Below are positions 34,850 through 47,933 of a DNA stretch of 64,000 bases, one piece after another. Both the position numbers and the translations under genes were made by a program. How positions within the stretch are numbered: the stretch's first letter is position 1; each line of letters opens with the position of its first letter. The notes beneath the pieces are model-generated. The model made no database searches. It saw only the letters and a program-made list of their open reading frames with translations, and was not told where the DNA came from. Origin of the DNA: Bimuria novae-zelandiae CBS 107.79 (taxonomy: Eukaryota; Ascomycota; Dothideomycetes; Pleosporales; Didymosphaeriaceae); the NCBI GenBank assembly GCA_010015655.1, contig ML976680.1, positions 664,895 to 728,894 of the forward strand. Direction: 5' to 3'.

Positions 34850-37690
34850 ATGGACCACGCAACGCTCGTCTTTGCATCTGTGTTCCCCGTCCCATCGCTC
34901 TCGCACACGACTCCGACGCCCGTTGCAACCCCTGATCTCGGCTTCACAGGGCCTGGGTCCTCTTTCGGCAGCCCATATGTTGCCAACGCCGGCGGAACTC
35001 AACACCGTGCGGCGCGGCGCAACCTCGCATGGAGCACAGCAACTCGCTTTCTGAGCTTGCCAAAGAACACAGCCGACGCTCCAAGGAGGACACATAGGTC
35101 ATCCGATGTCGAAGAGGCGCTGAGCTATCTACTGGTTGGGGAAGGCGCAAGCCAGGACGGCGAGGAAGGTCTCGCGGACTGGTATGCCAACGAGGCCCGG
35201 TTACACTTTGCGAACCATGTAAAGCAGGCTCTTCTGGAACTGTGGAATCACGTACGGGTCTCCTTGAGAAGCCTATCTGAGGGCATCCGCGCTAAAGATT
35301 ACAGGAAATCGATTTGCGAAACGCCTGGGAGGTCCTCGAGGAAACACAGCGGGTGCTCGAACAGGTCCAAAATCTTTACCATCAACCCTTTCACGACCAT
35401 ATACTACCCTTTATCGAACAAGCCGCCGCCAATGTCACAATCCGCGCCAGCAGGTCTTCCGACGAGCTCGAGGTTGAAATGGTGGAAGCTGCCAAACGCA
35501 AGTTACAGCGGGATATGCATGCTGCATTTGCACACACTCTGCCTTCGGGACGATTGTCGAAAACACTCAGCTACATGGTTTATGATGCCGCATGCAAACG
35601 ATTCAGGCTTCACATTCGCCAGGATGGGCTTGTGTCGGGAAATACTGAGCCTGAGGATGCGAAGGAAGTTACCAGGCGGATGACGATTCTCTTGATGGGC
35701 CTCGAGCGTGTCGGACTGGGGAAAGACAGCGCCCAGCGAGCACTAGCGCATGCGATGAACAAAGTATTGGACACCTACGTTGCAAGCCATTACCTCAAGG
35801 TAGACTGGTACTCCAGGCAGCCTGTAACGGCTCACTTGAGGCAATGGGTAGAAAGTGGATTCATACCTCTTTCAGAACTTTTCCTAACATGTCTGAAGTG
35901 CGAGCCCGCCTCGATAGCTCTACTACAGCGGAAACAGTGGCAAGAGATGGCTTTAACGAGGTTAGGCCGGTCAAGGGCTGAGGATCTTTTCGACTTCGTT
36001 ACAAATTGGGATCAAAGTTTAGGGGCTATACTAGATCTCAAGGTGAGTCGGACAGCCACCATAATACATGTGCATCGATTGACCTGTTCAGGAATACCTT
36101 AGACTAGATGGCGCAAAGGAGCATCTCAAAGGAAGCTTCTCTCGTCAAGTCTCGCGCCGTCTTCTGCACCCGGGTGCCACAACAGCATACATCCTGAACG
36201 TGTACATCTGCATAATTCGCGCATTCCACAGGTTGGAGCCGAAAGGCGTGATACTCCAGAGTGTAGCACGACCAATCCGGAAATATTTGAAGGAACGGGA
36301 GGATACTGCTCGCATCATAATATCCAGCTTGCTCGTTGATTTGAAAGACGAAAATAGCGTAAAGCTTGCGTCCGTTGGAGAAGTTTCTTTCGAGATCGCT
36401 AGTGAAATGGCAAAGCCGTTCTACTCACATGCGGAAGACGCGGACGAGGAGGCTAGTTGGAACGACATGAGCTGGCAACCTCCACCATATGACGCTCCCC
36501 CCGAATACAAGAAGTCGAAGATGGAAGATGTGATCTACTTTCTCCTAACATTGTGGGACCGGGATGATTTCATCAACGAGCTGAAGAACATACTAGGCGA
36601 CCATCTCCTCAAATGCCAGGATCCGGAGTTTCAGAAGGAGATTCGTCTTCTAGAACTCATCAAGATTCGCCTTGGCGAGGACAAGTTGCAGGCCTGCGAG
36701 GTTATGCTGCGTGATGTTCTTGAGTCGAGGCGCATCAACGAAAGCATACGGACGGCCAGCGACAAGTCACAAGAGCAACCACCGCAGACGCCAGAGAGTC
36801 TTGGTCCCAGAACGCCCCGGCCACGGCGACCTGCTCCTTCTGCGCCGCGTGTTAAGCCTGCATCGGGACCGGCGCTCAATGCCCAGATCCTTTCATCATT
36901 CTTCTGGCCGATCCTGCGCGACGAGACTTTCCGCGTCCCCGCGCAGATCGAAACGCTGCAGCAAGAATACGAGTCGCGCTTCGAGAGTATCAAAGGCATG
37001 CGAAAGCTGCGCTGGATGAATGCTCTGGGTGACAGCTGCATCACCCTTGAATTCGACGACCGGACCGAGGAATTTGAACATCTGACGTCCTGGCAGGTCA
37101 GCGTAGTGTGTGCCTTCCAGCCGCAGCCAGGCGAAGAGTGGGTCGGCAAAGGAAAGGACAAGGCAGTGCATGCCTTTGATCCACAACGCGACGAAGACCG
37201 GGCCGGCGACGACATGTGCAAGTCGCAGAGCGAAAGCATAACACGAAATATGGAGCAGCTAGAAGAGATGCTCGAAATGGACGAATCTCTCGTGCACCAA
37301 GCGCTTGCCTTTTGGGTCGGCAAGTCCGTCCTCCGAGAAGTATCACCCAATACGTACGCCGTCATTGAGCGGCTGGACTCCTCAACGAAGGACTCGGACG
37401 CTGCAGCCGCGGCGCAGGAGTTGGCTGAGGTGCAGGCAGCGCAGACTACGACGGTCAAGTCGCAGGCTGACTTGCTAAATGAGCGGAAAGATGTGTACAT
37501 GACGTTCATCACGGGCATGTTGACGAATCAAGGCAATCTGCCGCTAAAGAAGATATCGTTCATGATGGGCATGATGATTCAGGGGGGATTTCCTTTTGGA
37601 GACGCGGAGCTGGAGGGCCTGCTTACGGAGATGGAGAGTAATGGGAAGGTGGTGCCACTGGGAGGGAATATCTGGGGGATTAGGAAGTAG
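34850..37690 (+). CDS. APC2: Anaphase-promoting complex subunit 2
   Basis: Three exons (34850-35251, 35305-36042, 36092-37690) encode 912 residues; introns are 53 and 49 bp. The ATG at 34850 is in good context (GCCATGG). The N-terminal half is helical repeat sequence typical of APC2 (LLMGLERVGLGKDSAQRALA, HYLKVDWYSRQPVTAHLRQW). The C-terminal half carries the cullin homology region (ILSSFFWPILRDETFRVP) and ends in a winged-helix WHB-like domain (ERKDVYMTFITGMLTNQGNL ... MIQGGFPFGDAELEGLL). APC2 is the cullin scaffold that with the RING subunit APC11 forms the catalytic core of the anaphase-promoting complex, a nuclear E3 ligase for securin and cyclins. A Pro-rich linker lies at about residues 625-655. 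SMC4 follows in tandem. Confidence 0.9.
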
Positions 37691-38041
37691 GAGGGGCAGT
37701 GTTTGTGTGGACCCTCTGGTGTGAGACATTCGCGTCCTTTGGCGACGAGTAGGTATGAAATGCATGATGAGATTTGTGTAATGACGGTACGGGAGGGACC
37801 GCAATGATGTTTGTCACATGCAGGCACACTCTGAAAAAGCCCTTTATCGTACTTCCCGATAGCATAGCCTGTCGACCCTGGTGGACGCGAGAGTGGGGCT
37901 AGAAGGCGTGCACGCACGTGTGTCGTAGCGCGTCGGGTTTGAAGTCCGTGCGCACCAACAACAAACAAACAGCATCTGAGACCAGACGGGAACATGCATA
38001 GGGACATTCCCACTCCAACTAACCACACAACAACAGCAATC

Positions 38042-41000
38042 ATGTCGTCCGTATCGCCCCGAAAGTCGATGCGTGCCGCCGCCACGCGCCGAAAAGCGCC
38101 CATCGTCGACGACGACTCCGGCGAGGAAAACAAGGCGCCGCAAGAAGAAGTAGACAGCGACGACTTCTCGCCAGCACCTCCGCCAGCGAAACGAGCAAGA
38201 GGACGACCAAAGAAGGTTGCGGGCGCAGTATCTACACCCAAGCCGGCTGTACCACGAAGAACACGGCGTCCGCACGCAGCAGAATCCGTCGAGCCCACAG
38301 ATGCGATCGAACCGACCCAAGTGTTCAGCCCGCCCTCTGAGCAAGCTGCCCTTGCTACGCCTGCAAAGTCGCCTCGAAAGCGTACATCTGCAACGAGCAC
38401 CCGAAAGCCGCGCGGCTCGAGAGTCGAAGAAGTTGTGCACGAAGAGTCACATCTGCCTACCCCGCAGGCGTCGATATCGCCTGAGCAGAGCATAGTTGAA
38501 TCCGAGGCGACCACGATCAAGGCCGAACCAGCGCCAGAGCCGGAGGCCGAGCCTGTACCTGAACCTGGACCGGAACAGCCTGCGATTCCGCCTCCCACGC
38601 CCCTCGCAGACATCACCGAGACGGCCGTCAACGAGCAGATACCCGAACCGCAACTAGAACCGCAGGCCGACGCGAAGCCCGATGCGACCATGGTCGGTTT
38701 CCATACAAACCACACGGTGCTGGAGAAGCCCATGGACATTGCGATGCGCAAGCGGCTCGCTGGCATCTCTTCCTCCCAGCAGGCTGAGGTCCCGCAACAG
38801 CGCACCGTCATTGAGTGGCTAGTCTTGACCAACTTCAAGAGTTATGCTGGCGTGCAGCAAATTGGGCCGTTCCACGCCGCCTTCTCTGCAGTCGTGGGAC
38901 CGAACGGCTCAGGAAAGTCCAACGTCATTGACTCGCTCCTGTTCGTCTTCGGATTCCGCGCGAGCAAGATGCGCCAGGGCAAGATTTCGGCTCTTATTCA
39001 CAATTCGGCTGCCTTTCCCGACCTTGACTACTGTGAGGTTGCGGTGCATTTCGAGGAGGTCAAAGATCTGCCAGCTGGAGGGTACGACGTCATTCCTAAT
39101 TCAAAGCTGATCGTTTCTCGACGGGCTTTCAAGAACAACTCCAGCAAGTATTATATCAACAACAAAGAGTCGTCCTTCACCGTTGCTACCAACCTGCTGA
39201 AAGCCCGCGGCGTCGACTTGGACCACAAGCGTTTCCTGATCTTGCAGGGTGAGGTGGAATCGATTGCGCAGATGAAGCCTAAAGCCCAGGGCGAGCATGA
39301 CGACGGCCTCCTTGAGTACCTCGAGGACATCATTGGTACTTCACAGTACAAGGCACCGATTGAACAAGCCATTGCCGAGACGGACGAACTCAACGAAGCC
39401 TGCCAAGAAAAGGAACGACGCGTGAAAATCGTGGAGAAGGAGAAGGACGGGCTTGAAGACAAGAAGAACAAGGCTCTGGCGTACATACAGGACGAAAATG
39501 AGATTGCGATGAAGCGATCGGCCCTGTATCAGATCTACATCTCCGAATTCGACGATCACATTCAGGTGACTGGTGAGTCTCTGACGAAGAATCAAGCCCT
39601 GCTGGACGAGGAGCTTCAGAGACACCAAGGCAACGAGGAAGGCATCAAGGAGCTGGAGAAGCAGTACAAGAAGGGCTCGAGAGAGTTGGAGAAGTTGGAG
39701 AAGCAAGCTCAGGAGCTTCAGAAAGAGGTTGCAAAGATTGACAAAGAGACTGTCAAGTTCGAGGAGAAGAAGAAGTTCCTCGCTGGGAAACAGAAGAAGC
39801 TCGAAAAGACGAAAGACACCAGTAAGCATGGTATCTCGGAGTCTATGACAAATGCAAAGCAATATGCTTCCGATCTGGAAGGTTATGCTGAAGACATGGA
39901 AGCGCTCGAAGAGCAAATGCAGGCCGCAGAACAGGAGCTCGAGGCCACACGTCAAAGTCTCGCCGGCAAGACCCAGGGTCTCTCAGACGAGATCGCAGCC
40001 AAGCAGAAATCACTCGAGCCTTGGAGTGCTAAGATCAATGAAAAGCAGTCTGCGATTGCCCTTGCACAGAGTGAGCTCGACATGATATACGAAAAGGAGA
40101 ACGCGGGCGCCAAGGAAATTGAGGACGTTGAAGCGAAGATCGCAGCATTACAAGAGTCGAAACACAGCAAAACCGAAGAACTAGAGGAATGCAAGGCGCA
40201 GAAGAAGCAAGCAGAGAAGGCGGTTCAGAAGGTGCAGTCGCAGCTCGACCAACTAGTCCAGCAAGAGCCCGTCCTCCGCTCGAAGCTGTCTGGTGCCAGA
40301 CAGAATGCCGATGAAGCTCGTGCAAGTCTCTCACAGAGCCAGAACCAGGGCAACGTCGAGGATAAGTTGATGAAATTAAGAGATCAAGGACGTATCAGCG
40401 GTTTTCACGGGCGACTAGGCAATCTTGGCACCATCGACCAGAAGTACGACATCGCCATCTCGACCGCTTGCAGTCAACTTGATAACTTCGTTGTCGACTC
40501 AGCCGAGGTTGGTGAGCAGTGCATCGACTATCTTCGCAAGAACAACCTTGGACGAGGCACCTTTAGGCCCCTCAACCGTCAGCAACAGCGAGATCTCTCG
40601 CCAATCGAGACACCTGAGAATGTCCCGCGGCTGTTTGATCTCGTCAAGCCAAAAGACGACAAGTTCAAGCTCGTATTCTACAACGTACTACAGAACACAC
40701 TAGTTGCCAAGGATCTCGATCAGGCTAACCGCGTTGCATACGGAGTGAGCAGGTGGCGTGTTGTCACTCTCAGCGGCGAGTTGATCGAGACAGCAGGTAC
40801 CATGAGCGGCGGTGGTAACCGCGTCTCGAAGGGAAAGATGTCGTCGAAACTGGCCGCCGATGTCACAAGCACCCAAGTGGCCAAACTTGAACAGGATCGC
40901 GATGCACTCGAGCAGAGCTACGCTGAGCTCCAACAAGGGCAGCAAGACCTGGAAACCCAGCTTCGCAGCTTGAAAGAGCAAATACCTCATCTGGAGACGA

Positions 41001-42530
41001 CGATGCAGAAGATCGCCCTCGAATTGGATAGCTTTGACCGCAACATGGCTGACTCCAAGCGACGCATCAAGGAACTCATCGCCGAACAAGCGTCAGTCAA
41101 ATCTGACAAGGGTCGGATATCTGCACTCGAGAAGACCATCGCTTCTGCTGAGAAGGAAGTCTCTGGGTTACATGCGGAGACTGCCGAAGTAGAGGCTGAG
41201 ATCAAGGATCTGCAAGACAGGATCATGGAGATTGGTGGCTCCAAGCTCCGGACCCAAAACGCCAAAGTTGCCGATCTCAAAGGTCAAATCAGTTCCCTTG
41301 CCGACATGACGTCGAACGCGGAGGTGTCAAAGTCAAAAGAAGAAAAGCAGCTCGCTAAACACGAGAAGGCACACGCCGATGCGGTCAGGGATCTCGAGAA
41401 GCTTGCACTCGATGCTGAGCAGATCGAGGAAGACATGGAACTCCAGAAGCAGAATGCCGCGGGGGTCAGGCAGCAAGCCGAGGAGGCCCAGGAGGCTCTA
41501 GAGACGATGCAAGAACAGCTCCAGGCTCTCAAAGTTGAACTCGATGAGAAGACGGCGGCGTTAAATGAGGCTCGTTCAAGCGAGATTGACATGCGCAGCA
41601 GGCTAGAAGAGAGTCAAAAAACCCTGGACGATTACAAGAGGAAGCAGCAGGCGTTCCGCGAGAAATTGTCCAAGCTTTCCTACCAGAGCATCAGTGATCT
41701 TGGTGGAGACCAGGAGGGCCAGCAAGGCGAAGGCCTTACTGAGTACACCAAGGACGAACTTCAAGACATGGACAAAGGCGAGATCAAAGATGAAATCACC
41801 GCTCTCGAGAAGAAGAACGAAAACGTCACCGTCGATCTCACTGTATTAGCCGAGTACCGCAAACGCACCGAGGAGCACGCTGAACGCTCAAAGTCCCTCG
41901 ACGAGGCCGTCGCCGCGCGTGATGCTGCAAAGAAAAAGCTCGATGAGTTCAGAAACCTGCGCTTGACCGGATTCATGGAAGGCTTCGCCGACATCACAGG
42001 GAAGCTGAAGGAGATGTACAATCGCATCACGCTCGGCGGCAACGCAGAGCTGGAACTCGTCGACTCGTGGGACCCGTTCGCAGAGGGCATCAACTTTAGC
42101 GTCATGCCGCCTAAGAAGAGCTGGAAGACCATTTCTAATCTCTCGGGTGGAGAGAAGACGTTGAGTTCGCTGGCCCTCGTGTTTGCGCTGCACTCGTACA
42201 AGCCGACGCCGTTGTATGTCATGGACGAGATCGATGCCGCTCTAGACTTCCGCAATGTAAGTCGGGCCACATGCTACTAGGTGACTAAGGTAGAAGCTAA
42301 CATGCATAGGTTTCTATCATTGGAGACTACATTCAGAAACGCACCAAGAACGCGCAGTTCATCGTTATCTCGCTGCGCAGCCAGATGTTTGAGCTTTCTT
42401 CGCGGCTAGTGGGCGTGTACAAGGTCAATCATATGGTATGTGCCTAACCCCTCTAGTTAGTCGAATGTTGCTGACCGCTATGCAGACGAAGAGTGTCACG
42501 ATCGAGAATAAAGACTACCTGAGGAAGTAG
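38042..42530 (+). CDS. SMC4: Condensin subunit Smc4
   Basis: Three exons (38042-42256, 42310-42435, 42486-42530) encode 1,461 residues; introns of 53 and 50 bp cut the last 60 codons. An in-frame ATG at 37994 would add 16 residues. A disordered, acidic and proline-rich N-terminus of about 250 residues precedes the ATPase head: Walker A GPNGSGKS near 286-293, ABC signature LSGGEKT with S1368, Walker B VMDEID with D1395 and E1396. Two long coiled coils flank a hinge (GRISGFHGRLGNLGTIDQKY onward, about 784-870). Smc4 pairs with Smc2 in condensin, which compacts chromosomes in mitosis. The signature and hinge resemble Smc4 rather than Smc1-3. All ATPase motifs are intact. Confidence 0.95.
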
Positions 42531-43791
42531 TTTGGTCAGTTTGGTGCATGCGTCGACATTGGAGCTTTGGATTCATTGGATATATGGAAATCGGCGTTTG
42601 ATGGGATTTGCAAAGCATGTTGGTATGGGGTATTGGTTAGGGCGTGGTCATGACGGGATTGGGACGGGCGGGGACTCGGTGCGGTCACGATATCCCCTAA
42701 TGATGTTGTATTCCGTGATGATACAATGTGACACGATCGTCTTCCAAGCCTGCAGAACCACCTTTGCAACGCGAACATCATGTTGTGATCCTGAAAACCA
42801 TCTCTTCTCATGCGACTCCTCTTGCTGAACGGCCATAGTTCGCGAGGCTGCACGTGGGGTCCAAAACACCTCACCAGTCGGTCCATGACAACCGTACTGT
42901 GCTTGTTTACACTGCATGGCTTTTCCACGCCTAGTAATTAAACACACGAACACACAACGTCCTATCCTAAAGAGCAATAGGTCCCCGCGAAGTATATCTG
43001 CCTCGTTACTTACCCCTGCCGAGTACCCGGTCGTCCGTACTCCGAAATAGCTCAGCACTAACGCTCGCGACAACACCCGCACCGCCACGCCATGACACAA
43101 TTACCGCAACTCTTAGCTGCCCTCTGGATCATTGGAAGCAGATCATTTCCCTTTTGTGCGCATGCGGCGTGAGAGTGTGCCGAATGGGTATGTGTGGGGA
43201 GTGGGATTGATCGAAGAGGGAGAGACAGGCTCGGAGACGTTGTAGTTCGGAAGAGTTTGAGACGTTCCCGATGCGGTGCGGTCGAACGGTCAACCTCTAC
43301 GATGCAGTACCCTGCGGTGGCCTGCGGTGCCCTTGCGGTGGCCCTGCGGCTCTGACGTGCCACTGTGCACGCCTTTTGCTTGCGCTGCGGCCAACGGCGA
43401 AGGTATGGTGTAGGTGGCCTGGCGCGACGTGATTGGCGGGGCGTGTCCGAAGGACGTCTCGGACATTTGGCGACCTCACAGACGCGAGGGTTCAAGACTC
43501 CGACAGCGAGCACCATGGAGCGCGGGCGGCGGAGTCGACGGACATGCAGAGCGCACGAGTCGTCCTCGGAAGGTGTGATATAAGATACCGCCTCCGCACC
43601 TAGTACTTCCATTCTCTATACCATTCCTACTACACAGCCCGGCTCAGTGTTATTTTCTTCGCGGTTCTTTCATAAGGTCGTTCATTCGTTTCTACTTCGA
43701 CGTAATTTCTACTCTCCCTCCTTAATTCCATACACTACTATCCTGTTTCTTGTTATTTGAGCTCATCCGTTCTATTCTGTGCGAGGAAATC
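42531..43791. other. Intergenic region upstream of the BYS1-type gene
   Basis: About 1.26 kb. Minus-strand frames up to 184 codons exist but are Arg/Ala-rich translations of GC-rich DNA without domains. At about 43311-43350 a GCGGTGGCC/TGCGGTG unit recurs several times. A pyrimidine-rich stretch (43610-43760) precedes the start codon at 43792 and is probably the promoter/leader. A TATA-like GATATAAGATA lies near 43574. Confidence 0.45.
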
Positions 43792-44436
43792 ATGCGCTTC
43801 ACTCTCACCACCCTCTCCTTCCTCGTGGCCTCCGCCGCGGCCATCGGCAAAGCCGTTGTTAAGAACAACAGCGAGGGCACCATCTACGTGTGGTCCGTTG
43901 GATCTGAGATCAGCGAGAAAGTCGCTGTCGAGACTGGTACATCTACCCCCCTCCCCCTTCCCATGCTCTCCCTCCCCATCCATATCCTTCCAAAGCCAAA
44001 GCATAAACCTAACGCAAGGGCAAGGCAAATCCTGGTCCGAAGCCCTCCACACGGATGAGAAAACCGGCGGCATAGCCATCAAAATCACCACCGAAGACGA
44101 CGGCATCTTCACGGGCGCCGCGCAGCAGATCTTCGCGTACAACCTCGATGGCGAGAAGGTGTGGTATGATCTGAGCACTGTTGATGGCGCGCCGTTTGAG
44201 GGTACGCATGTGAAGGTTACGAATAGGCGGAACCCGACTATTGAGTGAGTCACCCTCTCTATCTCCTGGCCTTGCCCTCCTGGGGTTTTGGGTTCGTATA
44301 CAAAGTAGTGTGGTGCGGTTGCTAACGAGCGGATAGCTGGCCCGAAGGCACGAACCCTGGCGGCGAGTTCAGCCAGATCAAGGCGGGCGATGCGGCGAAG
44401 GACGTTGTGTTGCTGGTTGGTGCGGCGGAGGCGTAG
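43792..44436 (+). CDS. Secreted BYS1-domain protein
   Basis: Three exons (43792-43936, 44019-44244, 44337-44436) give 156 residues; introns are 82 and 92 bp. A clear signal peptide (MRFTLTTLSFLVASAAA) is followed by VVKNNSEGTIYVWSVGSE, then KSWSEALHTDEKTGGIAIKI and QQIFAYNLDGEKVWYDLSTV. This is the pattern of the BYS1 (Blastomyces yeast-phase-specific) family, small thaumatin-like-fold proteins common in ascomycetes. Only after splicing does the family segment become continuous. The molecular role of the family is not established; related proteins are secreted and often induced during development or host contact. No catalytic residues can be pointed to. Confidence 0.88.
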
Positions 44437-44893
44437 AGCGTGAGCATGAGGTGGAGGCGGAGCATATACCCTTTCGTTCGTCAGGACGCTTTTTGCATTG
44501 CCTGGGTGTTTTTTTTAGTTCTTTGTACATCCGTTTTCGGGGTGGATTCTTCGTTTTGGGTTTCTTTTCTTGCACAATGGTAAAATACAATAGCATGGTC
44601 GGCGAAAAGCGGTGTTGAATTGAGGGCTTTGCTTGATTGAGAAATGCGGCTTTGACTGCGCTGTTGGGCTAGTGTGCAAGGCAAGGAGTTTGTTTCCGAC
44701 TGTTTGTTTCGCGTCTGCTTCCCTCAAGCCATTTCGTCTAATCGAGCGCTTCTATCGTGTTCGAACAGCATGGGCAATACGAGAAACCCTTTCTCTTAAT
44801 AGAAATGTCTTGATCGTACACCCGACCCTCTTATACTAATAGCATTACCTCACACCCCGTCCACGCTCTTTACCATCTACAGTAACGTCAAGA

Positions 44894-45636
44894 CTATATA
44901 AAATAGTCCTTAACCGTGTAAAACAAATATCCCACCATCCCCGCCATCCCAACCTGCGTACCATAATACCCGATAATCCTGCCCGGCCCCATGGCCTTCG
45001 GCCGCATCTGTTCCCCGTCAGCACGTCTCCCTCTCACCCCCTCTCCTCTCACCACTTACCAGTCCCAATTCAACATGCGAGATACGCAGAGCCAGCAGCG
45101 CGCCCAGAAAGTAATTGATATATTTCCTACATATACAAATGGTTAGAAGGTTAGATGGGCACGCTGGGTGAAAGAAGAGGGGAAGGAGCGTTTACCGGTT
45201 CGCACCATTGAGTTCCGCCAACGCAGCTACGATGAGCGCGAGAGGGATGTTTTCGTTGAAATTTTGCTGAGCGCGGGTCGCGATGTAGAGGGGGTCATGG
45301 GTGCCTTGGCCGGCGTTTGTGTTGTCGCCCATGTAACTGTGAACTATTAGATGCCATGCCCTTTTGTAAAGGTGAAAGTGGGTTATATAAGGACCCCAGT
45401 TAGGCGCCGGTGTGTTACCCCAGGATGGGCAATACAAGGGCCAACTTTCAGCTTTACGCAAGAGCCATGGTGTGCGTTCTTCTTAAAGATGGAGGGGAGA
45501 CGCACGTCTTGGTGGTGAGGCGGTGGTATACAATGCGGTTTTGGAGGAAGAGGTAGTATGTTGCAAACGGGATTGCCCAGGATGCGGTTGCAGGAGTGAG
45601 GTTGAGGCCGATGCGGCTGGTTGGGAAGGAAGCCAT
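44894..45636 (-). CDS. MAPEG-family membrane protein (glutathione transferase-like)
   Basis: Four exons (45636-45506, 45336-45196, 45126-45060, 45007-44894) encode 150 residues. Introns are 169, 69 and 52 bp. The product has about four hydrophobic segments, including a first helix ending in FLQNRIVYHRLTTKT, then the MAPEG core DPLYIATRAQQNFNENIPLA, ALAELNG and LRISHVELGL, and a last helix GYYGTQVGMAGMVGYLFY. MAPEG proteins are microsomal or mitochondrial-membrane glutathione-dependent transferases and peroxidases; the substrate here is unknown. The 169-bp intron is long for this locus. A decayed transposon ends only about 105 bp upstream of the start codon, so the promoter may have been displaced or shortened. 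Convergent with the BYS1-type gene. Confidence 0.85.
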
Positions 45637-45741
45637 GGTTGAGATGAGATGGAAGTAACTTGGGGATGTTTGTGAGTTGGAGGGATGAAGGGAGGAGGAT
45701 TTAAGAACAAACGGCAGTGACGAAGGACGAAGATCTACATA

Positions 45742-47535
45742 TAAGCTAGCGCATATAGTGTCCGAACACATAGGGTTTCCGAACACCGCGCCACAACACC
45801 ACACCTGCAGAAAACACGCGATTTCTCTGCACAACGCTTATTAATATGGACGCCCGTAAGGTCGCTATACAATTAGCTATTAATAATCTCGCTGTAGGTC
45901 TTTATACTAGCTAGCGCGCAGCTGCGAAGGCGTATAGTATCCCTTTATTAACGCTATATAGTTGACTACGTAGCGCAACGAACAGCGCGCTTAGCTATTA
46001 GTATTAGTAGTGACTAACTCCTCTATAAGAGGACTTCCTAGTAGACTAGATTCTTAAAGAAGACGCACGCGCCTGCCCTCCCTTACACGCTCGCGCTTGA
46101 GAAATGGCTAATCGAATCCTACGTATAAACAGCAATAGTTAGCCTGTCGGTAAACTCTAGCTCTTACACTTTATTAAGCGACAGCCACGCGTCGCATTAG
46201 TTATTAGTAGAAAGCTCGAGGCTTAGAGAGCTAATGTAGCAACTCTAGAGCAGGTGCGCGCGTTCCTAGAGCTCTATAAGAAGACCAGACGGCGGCTCAA
46301 CATACAGACGGAGAATACCTACAATATGGATGAGACTGGCGTGGCTCTAGGAGTATGTACAAACACCCGAGTACTCTCTAGTAGTCAGAAAAAGAAGGCT
46401 TACATTTGGTCTCTAGAGAATCGCGAGTGGGTCTCTATAATCGAGTGCGTATCGGCGACAGGGCGGAAACTACGCTGCGCAGTCATCTTCAAAGGCCAGA
46501 CCCTATAGACTACTTGGTTCCTAGCCAAATCCGTGCCTAGCTGGCTCTATACAACCTCTGAGAATGGATGGACGTCGAAAGCGATAGGTGTTGAGTGGCT
46601 ACAGCGTATATTTATACCTAAGACAGCTGTAGATAATGGCCAGTACCGCCTCCTTATCCTTAACGGCTATAGCAGCCATATTAATATAGACTTCCTCTAG
46701 CTCTGCAAGCAATATTGAATTAAGCTCTTATACCTACCTGCGCATACCTCGCACGCCCTGTAGCCTCTAGATCTGGCCCCTTTTTCTGTTATTAAGTCTA
46801 GTTACAGACGCCAGATCTAGGAGCTTGCATCGCTTAACAACGCTATACCTATTAAGAAGGAGCGCTTTATTGCCTGCTACTATTAAGCTAGGGAGGAAGG
46901 CTTTACAGAGCGTGTAATTTAAGTAGGCTAGCAGGCTACTAGCATCTGCCTATTTAACATCAATCACGTGCTCAGCTCATCGTAGCTCTCTCGAAGGCCT
47001 ACTACGCCTACGCACTAGCAGTAGCCTTGGCAGCAGCCTTAAAGCTTCTTCTCTACTCCCCAAGGCCCCCGGGATCTCTATATAGCGCAGCGTAACGTCC
47101 AGAGCGTCGAGAATTTAGGTCGTACGACCCGGCTACTCCTACAGAAAGCAGGTAAGGCTCTAGCAGCTGCAAATGCTAGAGCTGCAGGCCTAGAAGCAGA
47201 GAAAAGACAACTTAAGCAGCAGCTAGAGATATCTGCCTCTCAGCGTCAGCGTAAGCGCGTTCGAGTAGACCTGAATTAACGCTTTGTAGAGGTAGAGAGT
47301 ATTAGGGAGGCTATACGCGCAGCTAAGGCTTTAGTAGCCTAACTACGTAAAGCTACTATATTAAGCGCCTTAGAAATAGCTACTATAGCTACAGTAGCTG
47401 CAGCGCTTAAATCTATGTGTAGTTAATGGCAATTGTAAGTAGCGTTGCTGAGATATCGCGTGTTTTCTGCAAGTGCGGTTTCGTGGCGCGGTGTTCGGAA
47501 ACCCTATGTGTTCGGACACTATATGCGCTAGCTTA
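45742..47535 (+). mobile_element. Fot1/pogo-like DNA transposon, RIP-inactivated
   Basis: A 1,794-bp element is bounded by perfect 53-bp terminal inverted repeats (45742-45794 and 47483-47535; outer end TAAGCTAGCGCATATAGTGT). A TA dinucleotide lies on each side (45740-45741, 47536-47537), the target duplication of Tc1/mariner/pogo elements. Imperfect similarity continues beyond the repeats. The interior is TA-rich with many TAG stops, as RIP produces, yet the terminal repeats are identical. Confidence 0.9.
45846..47424 (+). pseudogene. Fot1/pogo-like transposase, broken
   Basis: The frame starts at an ATG (MDARKVAIQLAINNLAVGLY) and matches the psq-type DNA-binding start of fungal pogo transposases, including RAAAKAYSIP. 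Many in-frame TAG/TGA/TAA stops interrupt it. The first catalytic aspartate survives in YNMDETG (within the stop-free 46254-46508 stretch). The second, in the LILDGH motif, is changed to asparagine (AAC at 46662-46664), with the neighbouring His also changed to Tyr. All these are explained by C-to-T or G-to-A changes. A basic C-terminal region with GLEAEKRQ-like sequence follows. No function is expected. Confidence 0.85.
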
Positions 47536-47933
47536 TAGACGCGCTTCTGTCATTGTACTCTGGACTGGGTTAGTGTGAAACGGGCCCCGGAGGGACTCAA
47601 CGCTCCGAAATGCGACGGGATTAAGAAGAAACTTCAAGAAAGTACGTAGGTAAGTAGAGGGAGTTGGTTTGAGTTGCATTGATCATTGTGAAGAGTGGAA
47701 TATATTGATAGCCTTTCGTAGTTGCGGGTGTGAGCTCTCATGGAGACACTGAGCAGTTTCCCCTCTACTGTGCATCCTAACACGGAGGAGCCGCAAGGAC
47801 GCTTCGGACAAGGTTAGAATTGAAGCATCAATTCCGCTCGTCAAGTTTGCTTACGAACAGAGTACCATCGTAGATTATGATTCAGCAAGGTGGCAAGTTC
47901 CGCACTCTCTCAAAGCGACAGCTTTTACCGTTT
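47536..47933. other. Spacer between transposon and MDM35
   Basis: About 400 bp of ordinary composition, presumably the 3' flank of MDM35. No feature recognised. Confidence 0.5.

Noticed and set aside
43058..43612. A 184-codon minus-strand frame upstream of the BYS1-type gene
   Set aside because: Arg/Pro/Ala-rich translation of a GC-rich promoter region with repeats; no recognisable domain.
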